A DNA stretch of 64,000 nt from Halomonas sp. HAL1 (lineage in GTDB: Bacteria; Pseudomonadota; Gammaproteobacteria; Pseudomonadales; Halomonadaceae). This document shows positions 48,020 to 56,140 of this stretch, in pieces. The notes beneath the pieces are model-generated. The model worked only from the letters and a program-made list of their open reading frames with translations. It was not told the origin of the DNA and searched no databases. Location: NCBI RefSeq assembly GCF_030544485.1, contig NZ_CP130610.1, forward strand, positions 3,348,001-3,412,000, read 5' to 3'. Each line of letters starts with the position of its first letter. Position 1 is the stretch's first letter. The translations under genes were made by a program, and so were the position numbers.

Positions 48020-48427
48020 CTTCTCTACACTCCCTTGTAGTTAGACAAAACCTGATTTACAAAGTAAAACCTTACAATCCACGTACATATAAAGAGCTAA
48101 TCGAGAGGTAGAATGATAGTTAACCCCTCTCGTTTCCACAAGCTAAGCCACTATTTTTAAGAGCCATTTATTAACATAGATTAAGGCGCTGCTACAAAAA
48201 CATTAGCGAGCTAACAAAAATAGTAATATAGGGTTAGAGCTTGTGAATATAAGTAAGCATTGATGTTTATTAAATATAAAAACAGCCGAATCAGTTATAA
48301 CATATGTTATTGATGTAAAAAGAAATGATCTTGAAGCTCTAGCATCGCAACATGCGCTTTTTACAACTAATTGGTGCTTAGTTACATCATTGTTTTATTG
48401 CTACTTTTAACTTTCAAGGATGCCATC
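48020..48427. promoter_or_regulatory. AT-rich divergent control region with a perfect 14-bp dyad
   Basis: 408 bp between the Crp/Fnr-type gene and the ATP-grasp gene. ATAACATATGTTAT (48297-48310) is a perfect palindrome with 5-bp half sites and a 4-nt spacer, the geometry of Fnr-family sites, though the half site ATAAC differs from the TTGAT of Fnr. It lies about 117 bp before the ATP-grasp ATG. No other gene or strong hairpin is seen in the region. Confidence 0.55.
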
Positions 48428-49720
48428 ATGAAAAGGAATATTTTTATAGTAGCCTTAGAAGATAAGCAAAAGGCCATGCTTGAAACGTTGCGCCAGTCAA
48501 AAGAACTGGAGATACACGGCCTGCTCACGGTCGATACAGCGGTTGAAGCAAAACAGTTCTCTTTTAATGAAGTGCTGGAAGCCGCAAGAGAGCAGCTTGC
48601 TAGTTTTCCAGGCACTGTAGACGCTATTATTGCACAATGGGACTTTCCTACCAGTGTTTTAGTACCCATTCTATGCAAAGAGTATGGAATTCCCTCACCT
48701 TCTGTGACCAGTGTTTTAAAGTGCGAGCATAAACTCTGGAGCCGAATGGAGCAGCAAAAAGTTATTCCAGAAGTAGTGCCTCGCTTTTGCGGCGTTGACC
48801 CCTTTTCAGAATCGCCATTTGATCAAGTCACCTTAAACTATCCCTTCTGGATTAAGCCTGTAAAAGCTTTTTCCTCTCACCTCGGCTTTAAAATTGAGAA
48901 TTTCGAGCAGTTTGAAGCAGCGATAGAAGAGATAAGAGAAAATATTAACCAGCTAGGCGATCCATTTAATGAGGCGCTGGAATACGCTGATACCCCTGAA
49001 GAAATTAAGCAATCAGGTGGCAATGCTTGTATCGCAGAGGAAATCATCAGTGGTGTACAAGGCGCGCCTGAAGGCACCATGTTTCAAGGTGAATTCAATG
49101 TGCATGGCATTATTTCGCAGCCAAAATCCAAACTGACGGAAACGCTATTTGACCGCTTAGAGTATCCAAGCAATTTGCCTGAACATGTGCATCATAAAAT
49201 GATCGAGGCTTCCAGAAAATTCCTTGAACACATCGGTTACAACAATGGGTGTTTCAACGCTGAATTTATGTGGAATGAAGCAGAAGATAAGCTCTGGCTA
49301 GTGGAATTCAATACGCGCATTTCACAGTCGCATAGCGAGATATTCGTGATGGTCGATGGTATGTCGAACCACGAAGTCGCTGTTGACATTGCCTTGGGCA
49401 ATCGCCCTTCTCTGCTTAATCGCCAGGGGGTAGCGCCTGTCGCTGCCAAGTGCTTTATTCCCTGTGAACACCAGGATGGCATTGTTAGAAAAATCCCCAG
49501 CAACGCAGAGATTAACGATATCAAATCGCTCTACCCGCACACAGAAGTGAAAATTGATGTCGAAACTGGTCAACGCTTAAGCGACTTAATGCATCAAGAC
49601 AACTTTTGCTATCGGCTAGGTACGCTTTATTTAGCCGCCGACAATCACGACCAAATTGAGGAGCAGTTTGAGTACTGCTTGAAAGCTCTCAAATTTGACA
49701 TCGAGCACGTAGACGAATGA
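48428..49720 (+). CDS. ATP-grasp ligase (carboxylate-amine ligase type)
   Basis: 430 residues from ATG 48428, with AAGGAT 8 nt upstream. The ATP-grasp fold is read from FWIKPVKAFSSHLGFKI (ATP-binding Lys), CIAEEIISGVQG and the C-terminal KLWLVEFNTRISQSHSEIF, where Glu and Asn bind magnesium. The last 90 residues, with VAAKCFIPCEHQDGIVRKIP, resemble the C-terminal lid of L-amino-acid ligases such as BacD. Such enzymes join a carboxylate to an amine with ATP cleavage. It lies 17 bp before the CocE/NonD hydrolase gene, an operon, so a peptide-like product may be made and then processed. Substrate unknown. Confidence 0.85.
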   Translation: MKRNIFIVALEDKQKAMLETLRQSKELEIHGLLTVDTAVEAKQFSFNEVLEAAREQLASFPGTVDAIIAQWDFPTSVLVPILCKEYGIPSPSVTSVLKCEHKLWSRMEQQKVIPEVVPRFCGVDPFSESPFDQVTLNYPFWIKPVKAFSSHLGFKIENFEQFEAAIEEIRENINQLGDPFNEALEYADTPEEIKQSGGNACIAEEIISGVQGAPEGTMFQGEFNVHGIISQPKSKLTETLFDRLEYPSNLPEHVHHKMIEASRKFLEHIGYNNGCFNAEFMWNEAEDKLWLVEFNTRISQSHSEIFVMVDGMSNHEVAVDIALGNRPSLLNRQGVAPVAAKCFIPCEHQDGIVRKIPSNAEINDIKSLYPHTEVKIDVETGQRLSDLMHQDNFCYRLGTLYLAADNHDQIEEQFEYCLKALKFDIEHVDE

Positions 49721-49737
49721 GCAAATAAGAGGCGATC

Positions 49738-51780
49738 ATGCAAATAGTAGAATCATTTCCCTATTCAGTCCGTGAAATCGAGAATGTATTCATTCCCATG
49801 CGGGACGGAAAAAGATTAGCCGCCCGCATTTGGCTGCCCGAGAAAGCGGAGACTTCACCGCTACCGGCCATCATGGAATATATTCCTTACCGAAAGCGGG
49901 ATATCACACGTGGAAGAGACGCGACCAACCATGCTTATTTAGCAGGCAATGGCTATGTTTGTGTGCGCGTTGATATGCGCGGCAGTGGCGATTCAGATGG
50001 TGTGCTGACGGATGAATATACCCAGCAGGAGCAACAAGACGCCGTTGATGCTATTGAATGGATTGCCAGGCAGGCGTGGTGCAATGGCAAGGTAGGCATG
50101 ATGGGCATCTCGTGGGGCGGCTTTAATAGCTTGCTAGTGGCGGCCAAACAGCCCGCCGCGCTTAAAGCTATTATCAGCATTTGTGCCAGTGACGACCTTT
50201 ACGCGGACAATATGCACTATATGGGCGGCTGCTTGCTGGGCGATAACTTATCCGAAGCAACCGTTATGTTTGCTTTTAATGCGTTGCCACCTGACCCAGA
50301 GATCGTCGGCGCTGACTGGCGCGACATGTGGTTTGAGCGCATGGAGAAAAGTGGTTTATGGATTGATCAGTGGCTTAGGCATCAACGTCGCGACGCTTAT
50401 TGGTCAACCAGCTCGGTATGTGAATATTACTCCGCTATCCAGTGTCCGGTTTACGCAATCGGCGGGTGGGCCGATGGCTTTACCAATACCGTCTTTAGGT
50501 TAATGGAACACCTTGAGGTGCCACGTAAGGGGCTCATTGGTCCTTGGGGCCATAAATATCCCCACCAAGGGCTACCAGGGCCAGCAATAGGCTTTTTACA
50601 AGAAGCCCTCCGCTGGTGGGATTATTGGTTGAAAGATGAGCCAAACGGGATCATGGATGAACCGATGCTACGTGCTTGGCAGCAAGATAGCGTACCTCCC
50701 GATAACTCTTATGATGATAGGCCTGGTCGCTGGATAGGCGAGCGCCAATGGCCAAGTAATAACATCCAAGAGCGCAGTTACGCTTTATTGCCGTACCAGC
50801 TAATCGCTGAATCACAAAGCCAGCAAGCGCTTAGTGATGTTCATGAATACGCTTCAATGGAATTACAGTCACCGCTTAGCGTGGGGCTGGAAGCGGGCAA
50901 ATGGTGCTCTTATTCAGCCACCCCGGATCTTCCTGGCGACCAACGAGAAGAGGATGGCGGCTCGCTTATTTTTAGCAGCCCAAGCTTAACCGAGCCCCTC
51001 TGTATCTTCGGTATGCCTGAACTAGCGTTAGAGGTATCAAGTGACAAGCCCCAGGCAATGTTGGCAGTTCGCCTTTCAGACGTAGCCCCTGACGGCAAGT
51101 CAACACGGGTTTCCTATGGGTTACTGAACCTTACCCATCGGGATGGCGACTCACATCCAGAACCTCTTGAGCCGCATCGGCGCTACCGCGTTACCATTCC
51201 GCTAAACGGTATCGCTCAGCAATTTCCAGCGGGTCACCAAGTAAGGGTGTCTATCTCCACCTCTTATTGGCCACTCGCATGGCTGCCGCCTGAGCCTGCA
51301 AAAGTCACTGTGCATTTGGAGAACTGTCAGCTAACGCTTCCCGTTAGGGAGCCACAAACGAGCGATGCCGATCTTTCACCTTTTGACACACCGCAATCGG
51401 CATCTGCGCTTGATACCAAGCTCTTGGAACCTAGCGAACATAACTGGTTGTTGCATCGCGACTTGGCAAGCAAAGCATCCACGCTTGAAGTGATTAACAA
51501 CCAGGGCCGTTTTCGTATTAATGATATAGGTACTGAAATTCATCGCAGCGCCACCGAGTACTATCGCACCGTTGATGATGATTTCACTTCCGCCCGGGGT
51601 GAAACATTCACAGAATCTTGTTTTAAGAGAGGCGACTGGAATACCGAAGTGTACACAAGGACCACGCTAAGCTGCACGACGGACAATTTCATTGTCCATG
51701 CCCAGCTGGATGCTTACGAAAATGAGCATCGCGTGTTTTCTAAAAACTGGGAAAGCGTGATTCCCCGAGACAATGTATGA
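49738..51780 (+). CDS. CocE/NonD-family hydrolase (peptidase S15-like)
   Basis: 680 residues with an alpha/beta-hydrolase domain then a C-terminal jelly-roll domain, as in cocaine esterase, NonD and X-prolyl dipeptidyl peptidases. The catalytic triad is seen: Ser in GMMGISWGGFNSL (about residue 125), Asp in IGGWADGFTN (about 245) and His in GPWGHKYPHQG (about 275). It may hydrolyse an ester or N-terminal dipeptide. No signal peptide is evident, so it acts in the cytosol with the ATP-grasp ligase encoded just upstream. A triple 14-bp repeat and a terminator follow. Confidence 0.88.
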   Translation: MQIVESFPYSVREIENVFIPMRDGKRLAARIWLPEKAETSPLPAIMEYIPYRKRDITRGRDATNHAYLAGNGYVCVRVDMRGSGDSDGVLTDEYTQQEQQDAVDAIEWIARQAWCNGKVGMMGISWGGFNSLLVAAKQPAALKAIISICASDDLYADNMHYMGGCLLGDNLSEATVMFAFNALPPDPEIVGADWRDMWFERMEKSGLWIDQWLRHQRRDAYWSTSSVCEYYSAIQCPVYAIGGWADGFTNTVFRLMEHLEVPRKGLIGPWGHKYPHQGLPGPAIGFLQEALRWWDYWLKDEPNGIMDEPMLRAWQQDSVPPDNSYDDRPGRWIGERQWPSNNIQERSYALLPYQLIAESQSQQALSDVHEYASMELQSPLSVGLEAGKWCSYSATPDLPGDQREEDGGSLIFSSPSLTEPLCIFGMPELALEVSSDKPQAMLAVRLSDVAPDGKSTRVSYGLLNLTHRDGDSHPEPLEPHRRYRVTIPLNGIAQQFPAGHQVRVSISTSYWPLAWLPPEPAKVTVHLENCQLTLPVREPQTSDADLSPFDTPQSASALDTKLLEPSEHNWLLHRDLASKASTLEVINNQGRFRINDIGTEIHRSATEYYRTVDDDFTSARGETFTESCFKRGDWNTEVYTRTTLSCTTDNFIVHAQLDAYENEHRVFSKNWESVIPRDNV

Positions 51781-51822
51781 ATTTAAAAACTGATATTTAA
51801 AAACTAATGTTTAAAAACTAAT
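51781..51822. repeat. Three tandem 14-bp units after the hydrolase stop
   Basis: ATTTAAAAACTGAT, ATTTAAAAACTAAT and GTTTAAAAACTAAT follow one another directly from the stop codon of the hydrolase gene, each differing from the next at one base. The block ends 32 bp before the terminator stem. Confidence 0.92.
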
Positions 51823-51854
51823 AGCCAGACTCACAAGCCGTTGCTTTCACACCT

Positions 51855-51894
51855 CGCCGCCCGAGTACATCCTTAAAGGGCGGCGTAATTTTTT
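51855..51894 (+). terminator. Terminator of the ATP-grasp/hydrolase operon
   Basis: CGCCGCCC pairs with GGGCGGCG round a 15-nt loop, followed by TAATTTTTT. It lies 75 bp after the hydrolase stop, past the 14-bp tandem repeats. Confidence 0.8.
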
Positions 51895-51898
51895 AAGC

Positions 51899-52300
51899 CT
51901 ATTCAGTGAGCGTTTCAAGATACGCCGTTATATCCCTGGCGTCCTGCTCCGTGACCTCCAGGTCTGGCATTGCAGTAAGAGGATCCACTTGGGTGGGATG
52001 ACGAAGCCAACGCACCCTATTATCGTTGTTATTGGAAAGTTCCCTGCAATGTAGCGGCGCTCTCCCATTCTCGTCAAAGGTGGACCAACATCGGCTTGTG
52101 GCCCAACTTACCCTGGAATCCGATGGCAGGTAATACAGGCATAACCCTACATCGCTAGGCGCCCTCGCTCGGCATTGGGAAAAGTGACGCCTATCGCCAA
52201 CCACTGCTTGTTACCGCGATTGACCCCTGAGCCAGCGCAGCGGCATCCATGGTGATACAGCTCAGTAATAGCAGCCCCAGGTTAATGCTGGGACATAACA
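51899..52300 (-). pseudogene. Decayed cytochrome c gene (oxidase-associated)
   Basis: On the minus strand one frame near 52310-52230 gives a signal-peptide-like LGLLLLSC with AALAQG; a second gives NAERGRLAM then a stop, GYACITCHRIPG with the heme motif CITCH (52123-52137), and a third, RWLRHPTQVDPLTAMPDL with TEQDARDITAYLETL, the C-terminal part including the Met ligand. ERRYIAGNFP lies in between. These pieces in three frames with an internal stop form one c-type cytochrome of the kind encoded beside caa3 oxidase genes. It is broken by several frameshifts. It runs opposite to ctaG and the SCO gene. Confidence 0.8.
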
Positions 52301-52422
52301 GCGGCGGCGTCTCCCCCGAGGGCGGCCAAGCTGCCGCACGCGCAGCCAGATACAGGTAGCTGATCGGGAAAGTTTTTCTGTAGTGTCTATCCTTACCACT
52401 GTACTGCTATTTAGGAGGTGTA

Positions 52423-53265
52423 ATGGGGGAGTTCGACAGTAGCCTTGCTTATCTGCTGCCTTGGGAATTCTCCCCTAGCTGGACTCTCGCCTGCCTGGCT
52501 GGCGCAGGTCTCTATGTCCGCGGCCTGCTTCATCGACGGCGCAGTGGTCTGCAGCATGAAGGATTCTGGCGCCCTTTTGCCTTTTTCTTGGGTATCGTGG
52601 CTATTTATACGGTGTCTCAGACACATTTCGATTATTTAGCGCAGTACATGTTTTTCGTCCACCGCGGCCAGCATCTAGTGCTGCATCATTTAGCGCCGTT
52701 TCTGATCGCCTTATCGGCCCCGCTGGCAATACTCAACGCAGGCATACCGCATCGTGTGAGAAATTTGCCAACGGTTACTTTCGCTGCGCAGATGCTCAGG
52801 CCTGGTTATCGGCTTTTGCAGCAACCGGTTATCGCTCCACTGCTGTTCGTGGGCCTGATCTACTTCTGGTTAACTCCCCAGGTTCATTTTGACGCGATGC
52901 TGAGTCATCGTCTCTACCAGTTGATGAACTGGAGCATGCTGGTTGATGGGCTGCTCTTCTGGTGGTTAATACTCGACTCCCGTTCGCCCGCAAGTGGCGG
53001 GCTCAGCTATGGCGTACGCATTACGCTGTTGCTTGCCGTGGTGCCGCCCCAGATGTTGCTGGGCGCCTACCTCACCTTCAGCCATAACGTGCTGTTTGAC
53101 GTGTATGCCGTTTGTGGCCGTGCCTGGCCACTGGCACCATTAACGGACCAGCGGCTCGGCGGCCTGATCACCTGGATCCCAGCGACCATGATGAGTGTGC
53201 TGGCGGTGTTGATCATTATCGGCCGTTTGCTCGGTAAACGTTCGACCATGTATCGCTATGGGTAA
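52423..53265 (+). CDS. ctaG: Cytochrome c oxidase assembly protein, caa3 CtaG type
   Basis: 280 residues with about seven hydrophobic helices. The motifs YLAQYMFFVHRGQHLVLHHL (His-rich helix) and LNAGIPH with HFDAMLSHRLYQLMNWSML identify the caa3_CtaG family, which is needed for copper insertion into, or assembly of, caa3-type oxidase. TAGGAGGTGTA precedes the ATG. Oxidase subunit genes are absent from the window and the nearby cytochrome c gene is broken, so the module may be a remnant or serve an oxidase elsewhere. It slightly overlaps or abuts the SCO gene. Confidence 0.9.
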   Translation: MGEFDSSLAYLLPWEFSPSWTLACLAGAGLYVRGLLHRRRSGLQHEGFWRPFAFFLGIVAIYTVSQTHFDYLAQYMFFVHRGQHLVLHHLAPFLIALSAPLAILNAGIPHRVRNLPTVTFAAQMLRPGYRLLQQPVIAPLLFVGLIYFWLTPQVHFDAMLSHRLYQLMNWSMLVDGLLFWWLILDSRSPASGGLSYGVRITLLLAVVPPQMLLGAYLTFSHNVLFDVYAVCGRAWPLAPLTDQRLGGLITWIPATMMSVLAVLIIIGRLLGKRSTMYRYG

Positions 53266-53854
53266 CGCTATGTATAAGACAGGATGCAAGACCGCGCTGT
53301 TGTCAGGGATGCTATGGCTCGTCGGCTGTTCTGACCCAAGCTGGCAAACCAAGGATATCTCCGGGCTTATGCCACCATTGGATTTCGAGCTAATCAGTGA
53401 AGAAGCCCGCTCGGTCACTGAAGCCGACTATGTCGGTGATGTCACCCTGCTCTTTTTCGGATTTACTCATTGCCCGCATATTTGCCCCACCACCCTGACG
53501 AATCTGGCAGCGATCTCGCAGGAATTGGGGGAAGAGGCCCAAAACGATTTGCGAGTACTGTTTGTGTCTGTCGACCCTAACCGCGACGACCCCGCCACGT
53601 TGCGAGAGTATACCGACGCCTTCGGCCCTGAGTTCACCGGCTTGACCGGTGATGAAGAGGCTTTACAGGCCCTGACGCGCCGCTACCGCGTCACGTACGG
53701 TTATGGTAAGAAAGACGATGCTGGCAATTATGATGTATCGCACTCCAACGCCGTCTTTGCTTTCGACCGTGATGGCGACGCTCGGTTGCTGATTCGTGAA
53801 GATGACCCTAAAGAGGCTGTGATGGCCGACCTGAGCCGCCTTCTGACGCATTGA
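53258..53854 (+). CDS. SCO1/SenC-family copper chaperone
   Basis: Up to 198 residues; an ATG at 53270 (MYKTG) is also possible since neither has a strong ribosome site and the first overlaps ctaG by 8 nt. The N-terminus has a lipobox-like WLVGCSDP. The thioredoxin-like domain carries the copper-binding FGFTHCPHICPTTL (Cys-x3-Cys) and, near the C-terminus, DVSHSNAVFAFD with the ligand His. SCO proteins deliver copper to the CuA site of cytochrome oxidase in the periplasm. It is coupled to ctaG, so both belong to one assembly operon. Confidence 0.9.
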   Translation: MGNAMYKTGCKTALLSGMLWLVGCSDPSWQTKDISGLMPPLDFELISEEARSVTEADYVGDVTLLFFGFTHCPHICPTTLTNLAAISQELGEEAQNDLRVLFVSVDPNRDDPATLREYTDAFGPEFTGLTGDEEALQALTRRYRVTYGYGKKDDAGNYDVSHSNAVFAFDRDGDARLLIREDDPKEAVMADLSRLLTH

Positions 53855-53900
53855 ACGGCGCCAGCCGGGCAGTCATCATTGAATCGGCTGGCAGAAAAAA

Positions 53901-53920
53901 CCCCAGCATGATAGCTGGGG
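53901..53920 (-). terminator. Terminator of the minus-strand catalase operon
   Basis: CCCCAGC pairs with GCTGGGG round a 6-nt loop. Read on the minus strand the stem is followed by six T, a normal Rho-independent signal for the operon that ends with the ferritin-like gene at 54017. It may also slow plus-strand transcripts from the SCO gene. Confidence 0.85.
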
Positions 53921-54016
53921 AATGGGCTTTGCTCTGATGGGAGAAAGAGCAATTAAAGCGATGTCTCAAAGGCGGTGTTTCAAAAGCTATGGCTCAAAAG
54001 CTAGGCCTTAGCAAGG

Positions 54017-54520
54017 CTAGGTCTTAGCGCGCAAATCGTCATCCTTATCACGCTCTAAAAATTGCTGAGTAGTATCGTCCAAGTGCTTACTCAGCCAATC
54101 GGCCATGGCTATTTCTTCCTGAAGAATCTCTTTACAGACTTGGGAGACCTCAGGTTGTGACGCCATATCAGCCGCTTTGATAATGGCTTTATAACTCGCT
54201 ATCTCAAAATTTTCGAATGCGAAACTCGCAATACCGCCTTTAACCACCTCATCTTCAGCCATCATGCCACCGACAGCTTGGCCAAATGCGGTTAGCTCGG
54301 CGCCCATATCTTTAATAGATGACGTATTAGCGCCTAACAGCGTTAAGCAGTGTTCCAGCTTTTTCGATTGATTCTCTGTCTCTTCAATGTGTTCTTCAAT
54401 ACGCTGCTGCAACTGCGGGTAATGCTCTAACCGATGCGCTTGAGATTGCAGCATTTTCTCCGCTTGCTTCTCCATAGCATGCGCATCTCGCAGCCAATCT
54501 ACTAAGTGCTTGCTTTCCAT
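54017..54520 (-). CDS. DUF892 (YciE/YciF-type) ferritin-like protein
   Basis: 167 residues, nearly all helical. VDWLRDAHAMEKQAEKML (about 8-25) and EEHIEETENQSKKLEHCL (about 42-59) carry Glu/His residues at the positions of the diiron site in the DUF892 family; EILQEEIAMADWL is the last helix. E. coli relatives are stress and osmotic-stress inducible. It lies 46 bp downstream of the manganese catalase gene in the same operon, a common pairing in stress loci. Function beyond metal binding is unknown. Confidence 0.88.
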   Translation of the reverse strand: MESKHLVDWLRDAHAMEKQAEKMLQSQAHRLEHYPQLQQRIEEHIEETENQSKKLEHCLTLLGANTSSIKDMGAELTAFGQAVGGMMAEDEVVKGGIASFAFENFEIASYKAIIKAADMASQPEVSQVCKEILQEEIAMADWLSKHLDDTTQQFLERDKDDDLRAKT

Positions 54521-54566
54521 TGCAGACTCTCCTTATGACACCAACGTTAGCATACGATTCCTGAAC

Positions 54567-55391
54567 TCAAAGTTGCTCTTTTTGAGCACCTGAGCCTGGC
54601 TTAGCTTTACCTAAGGTTGGTTCCTGACCTTCAGGAGCAGGTTGATTAACCACTGAATACTCACTCTTACCATCCAACGAAGGTCCTTCAGCCCACCGAC
54701 CTTTCGGTGCTTCCTTATCGAGTAGCGTATTAAGGTAGTAGTAGGAGTGTTGCATATTCTCATGGTCTTCAGGGGTCGAGTTGGGGATAGGCAACTGCGA
54801 TTTCATGCCGCCCAACTCCTCTATGACCGCCAGCCACTGCTGCTGGTGATACGTATCACGGGCAATAAGGAAAGATAGGAAATCCTTCATGCCGTGATCG
54901 TCTGTCCAGTTATATAGACGTGAGGCAAGTACTCGACCACCCGCTTCTGCTGTGGCGTTTGCTAGCATGTCTGCCCCAATATTACCGGTCGCATACACAT
55001 GGCTCATATCAAACGGCACGCCATTAGCATTGACTGGCATGGCTGAGAGGCCTGAGGATAATAAATGACGCGGGTTAGCGCCGCCTAGAATGGCGTTCAT
55101 AATAGGATCTTTGGCGGTTGCTTCCTGGTAGGAAACAGGCGCCCCTTCTAAGTTAAGCGCAACCGCGTGCCCCAACATCTCGATATGCGATAACTCTTCT
55201 GTCGCCGTCGACATCAGCATATCGCGAATGCGGTCATCACCGCGCGCGCCCATCGCTTGGAAGAAATACTGCATCGCAACGCGTATTTCGCCTTCGATAC
55301 CACCAATGGCCTGCTGAAGCAGCATCGCAAACTCAGGGTTTGGCTTATCGACTTTCACCGGATACTGCAATTTTGCGGAATGATGAAACAT
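54567..55391 (-). CDS. Manganese catalase
   Basis: About 274 residues from ATG 55391, which follows AGGAGT by 8 nt; a GTG three codons earlier overlaps that site. The dimanganese ligands are present: Glu in AIGGIEGEIRVAMQYFFQAMG, Glu and His in TATEELSHIEMLGHAVAL, and a further set in RDTYHQQQWLAVIEELGG. It breaks hydrogen peroxide to water and oxygen without heme. The operon also carries a ferritin-like protein and small stress proteins and faces the TPP enzyme/P450 operon. Two small hairpins and two micro-ORFs precede it. Confidence 0.93.
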   Translation of the reverse strand: MFHHSAKLQYPVKVDKPNPEFAMLLQQAIGGIEGEIRVAMQYFFQAMGARGDDRIRDMLMSTATEELSHIEMLGHAVALNLEGAPVSYQEATAKDPIMNAILGGANPRHLLSSGLSAMPVNANGVPFDMSHVYATGNIGADMLANATAEAGGRVLASRLYNWTDDHGMKDFLSFLIARDTYHQQQWLAVIEELGGMKSQLPIPNSTPEDHENMQHSYYYLNTLLDKEAPKGRWAEGPSLDGKSEYSVVNQPAPEGQEPTLGKAKPGSGAQKEQL

Positions 55392-55413
55392 AGGTTGCAC
55401 TCCTTGTAGGTAA

Positions 55414-55463
55414 ACTGTCAGGAATTCCTTCCCCTGACAGTGTGCTTAAGGCTCTTCCTTAAG
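55414..55463 (-). promoter_or_regulatory. Two adjacent hairpins in the manganese catalase leader
   Basis: ACTGTCAGG/CCTGACAGT (55414-55441, 9-bp stem) and CTTAAGG/CCTTAAG (55445-55463, 7-bp stem) lie one after the other, the nearer one ending 22 bp upstream of the catalase start. They could be RNA processing or stability elements, or protein operators. Confidence 0.6.
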
Positions 55464-55493
55464 TAGCTGGGTAGCTTCCAATGCGATTACCAT
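55446..55493 (-). CDS. 15-residue micro-ORF, second of a coupled pair
   Basis: A short frame (M-V-I-A-L-E-A-T-Q-L-L-K-E-E-P) starts at an ATG overlapping the stop of the preceding micro-ORF (TAATG) with GGGAGG upstream. The coding case rests only on this ribosome site and overlap; the peptide would be acidic and helical. It contains the second leader hairpin. Might be a real peptide, a leader controlling the catalase, or chance. Confidence 0.3.
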   Translation of the reverse strand: MVIALEATQLLKEEP

Positions 55494-55546
55494 TAAGGGT
55501 TCCCTCCCTTGTTGGTAAACTTCCGCTCATCCTTGAGCATTATCAT
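55493..55546 (-). CDS. 17-residue micro-ORF, first of a coupled pair
   Basis: A short frame begins ATG ATA ATG after AAAGGA and encodes MIMLKDERKFTNKGGNP. The NKGG end recalls the KGG motif of the nearby stress protein, but that is slight evidence. Its stop overlaps the next micro-ORF start. Low confidence; listed because both have good ribosome sites and lie in tandem between two expressed genes. Confidence 0.3.
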   Translation of the reverse strand: MIMLKDERKFTNKGGNP

Positions 55547-55594
55547 TGCGTCCTTTGCCTGGGCTGCTAGGAAACGCCATCCTTGGCTTTCAAC

Positions 55595-55798
55595 TTACAG
55601 CTTGTCTCTAAGCAACTTTTTTGCTTCCTGAGCAATGTCATCGTATTGGCGTGCTACTCGATCAAAAAACGCCTTGGCTTCTTGATCCGAACTGCTATCG
55701 GCATCGCGAGAAAACTGTGAACAGAGATTAGCTCCTTGCGAAGCGTGATATAGCGTACTCACCATATCAAAATCTTTATCCTTAATCGGATTACCCAT
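55595..55798 (-). CDS. Hypothetical 67-residue helical stress-locus protein
   Basis: Starts at an ATG after GGAGATCGCT. The product is charged and fully helical, with KDKDFDMVSTLYHASQGANLC and then a second helix ending DDIAQEAKKLLRDKL. One cysteine. I recognise no named family; the amphipathic two-helix layout would suit a small bundle. It lies between the KGG-repeat gene and the manganese catalase gene on the same strand, so it is likely part of the same stress operon. Confidence 0.7.
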   Translation of the reverse strand: MGNPIKDKDFDMVSTLYHASQGANLCSQFSRDADSSSDQEAKAFFDRVARQYDDIAQEAKKLLRDKL

Positions 55799-55855
55799 AG
55801 CGATCTCCTGCGACAGTCGCGAACTTAACTAAGTCATTCCGTGAAAGAAAAGTGA

Positions 55856-56140
55856 TTAGCTTTGTCCATTACCGCCATGACTGTTCTTCCCGCCTTTCTT
55901 GCCAGCTTCTGAAGCACGTTCTGGGTCGTTCGCGAAGTTACCCCCGCTTTCTTGGCCACCTTTATGACCAATGTCCTCATAAAATTCTTGGCTATGGGAG
56001 TCAGCAGTAGCATCACCACCCTTCTTACCGGCTTCAGAAGCGCGTTTAGGGTCATTGGCAAAATTGCCGCCGCTTACTTGGCCGCCTTTGTGGCCTGCTT
56101 CCTCACGTGACATTCCTTGGTCTTTACGTTTATCAACCAT
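55856..56140 (-). CDS. KGG-repeat general stress protein (GsiB/con-10-like)
   Basis: 94 residues, hydrophilic, made of repeated units: REEAGHKGGQVSGGNFANDP, KRASEAGKKGGDA, EDIGHKGGQESGGNFANDP and ERASEAGKKGGKNS. The G-x-K-G-G motif occurs four times, as in the KGG stress family related to GsiB and fungal con-10. Such proteins are unstructured and accumulate under salt, desiccation or starvation. AAGGAG with proper spacing precedes the ATG. It is the first gene of the minus-strand operon and has a clear promoter upstream at 56293-56321. Confidence 0.92.
   Translation of the reverse strand: MVDKRKDQGMSREEAGHKGGQVSGGNFANDPKRASEAGKKGGDATADSHSQEFYEDIGHKGGQESGGNFANDPERASEAGKKGGKNSHGGNGQS

Noticed and set aside
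52205..52422. Additional intact gene between the cytochrome c remnant and ctaG
   Set aside because: The only sense found on the minus strand is the degraded signal-peptide part of the cytochrome c gene; no other open frame with a ribosome site is present.
55834..56061. Overlapping 75-codon frame within the KGG gene
   Set aside because: The other frame shows clear KGG repeats and a good ribosome site; this one is an artefact of the repeated sequence.
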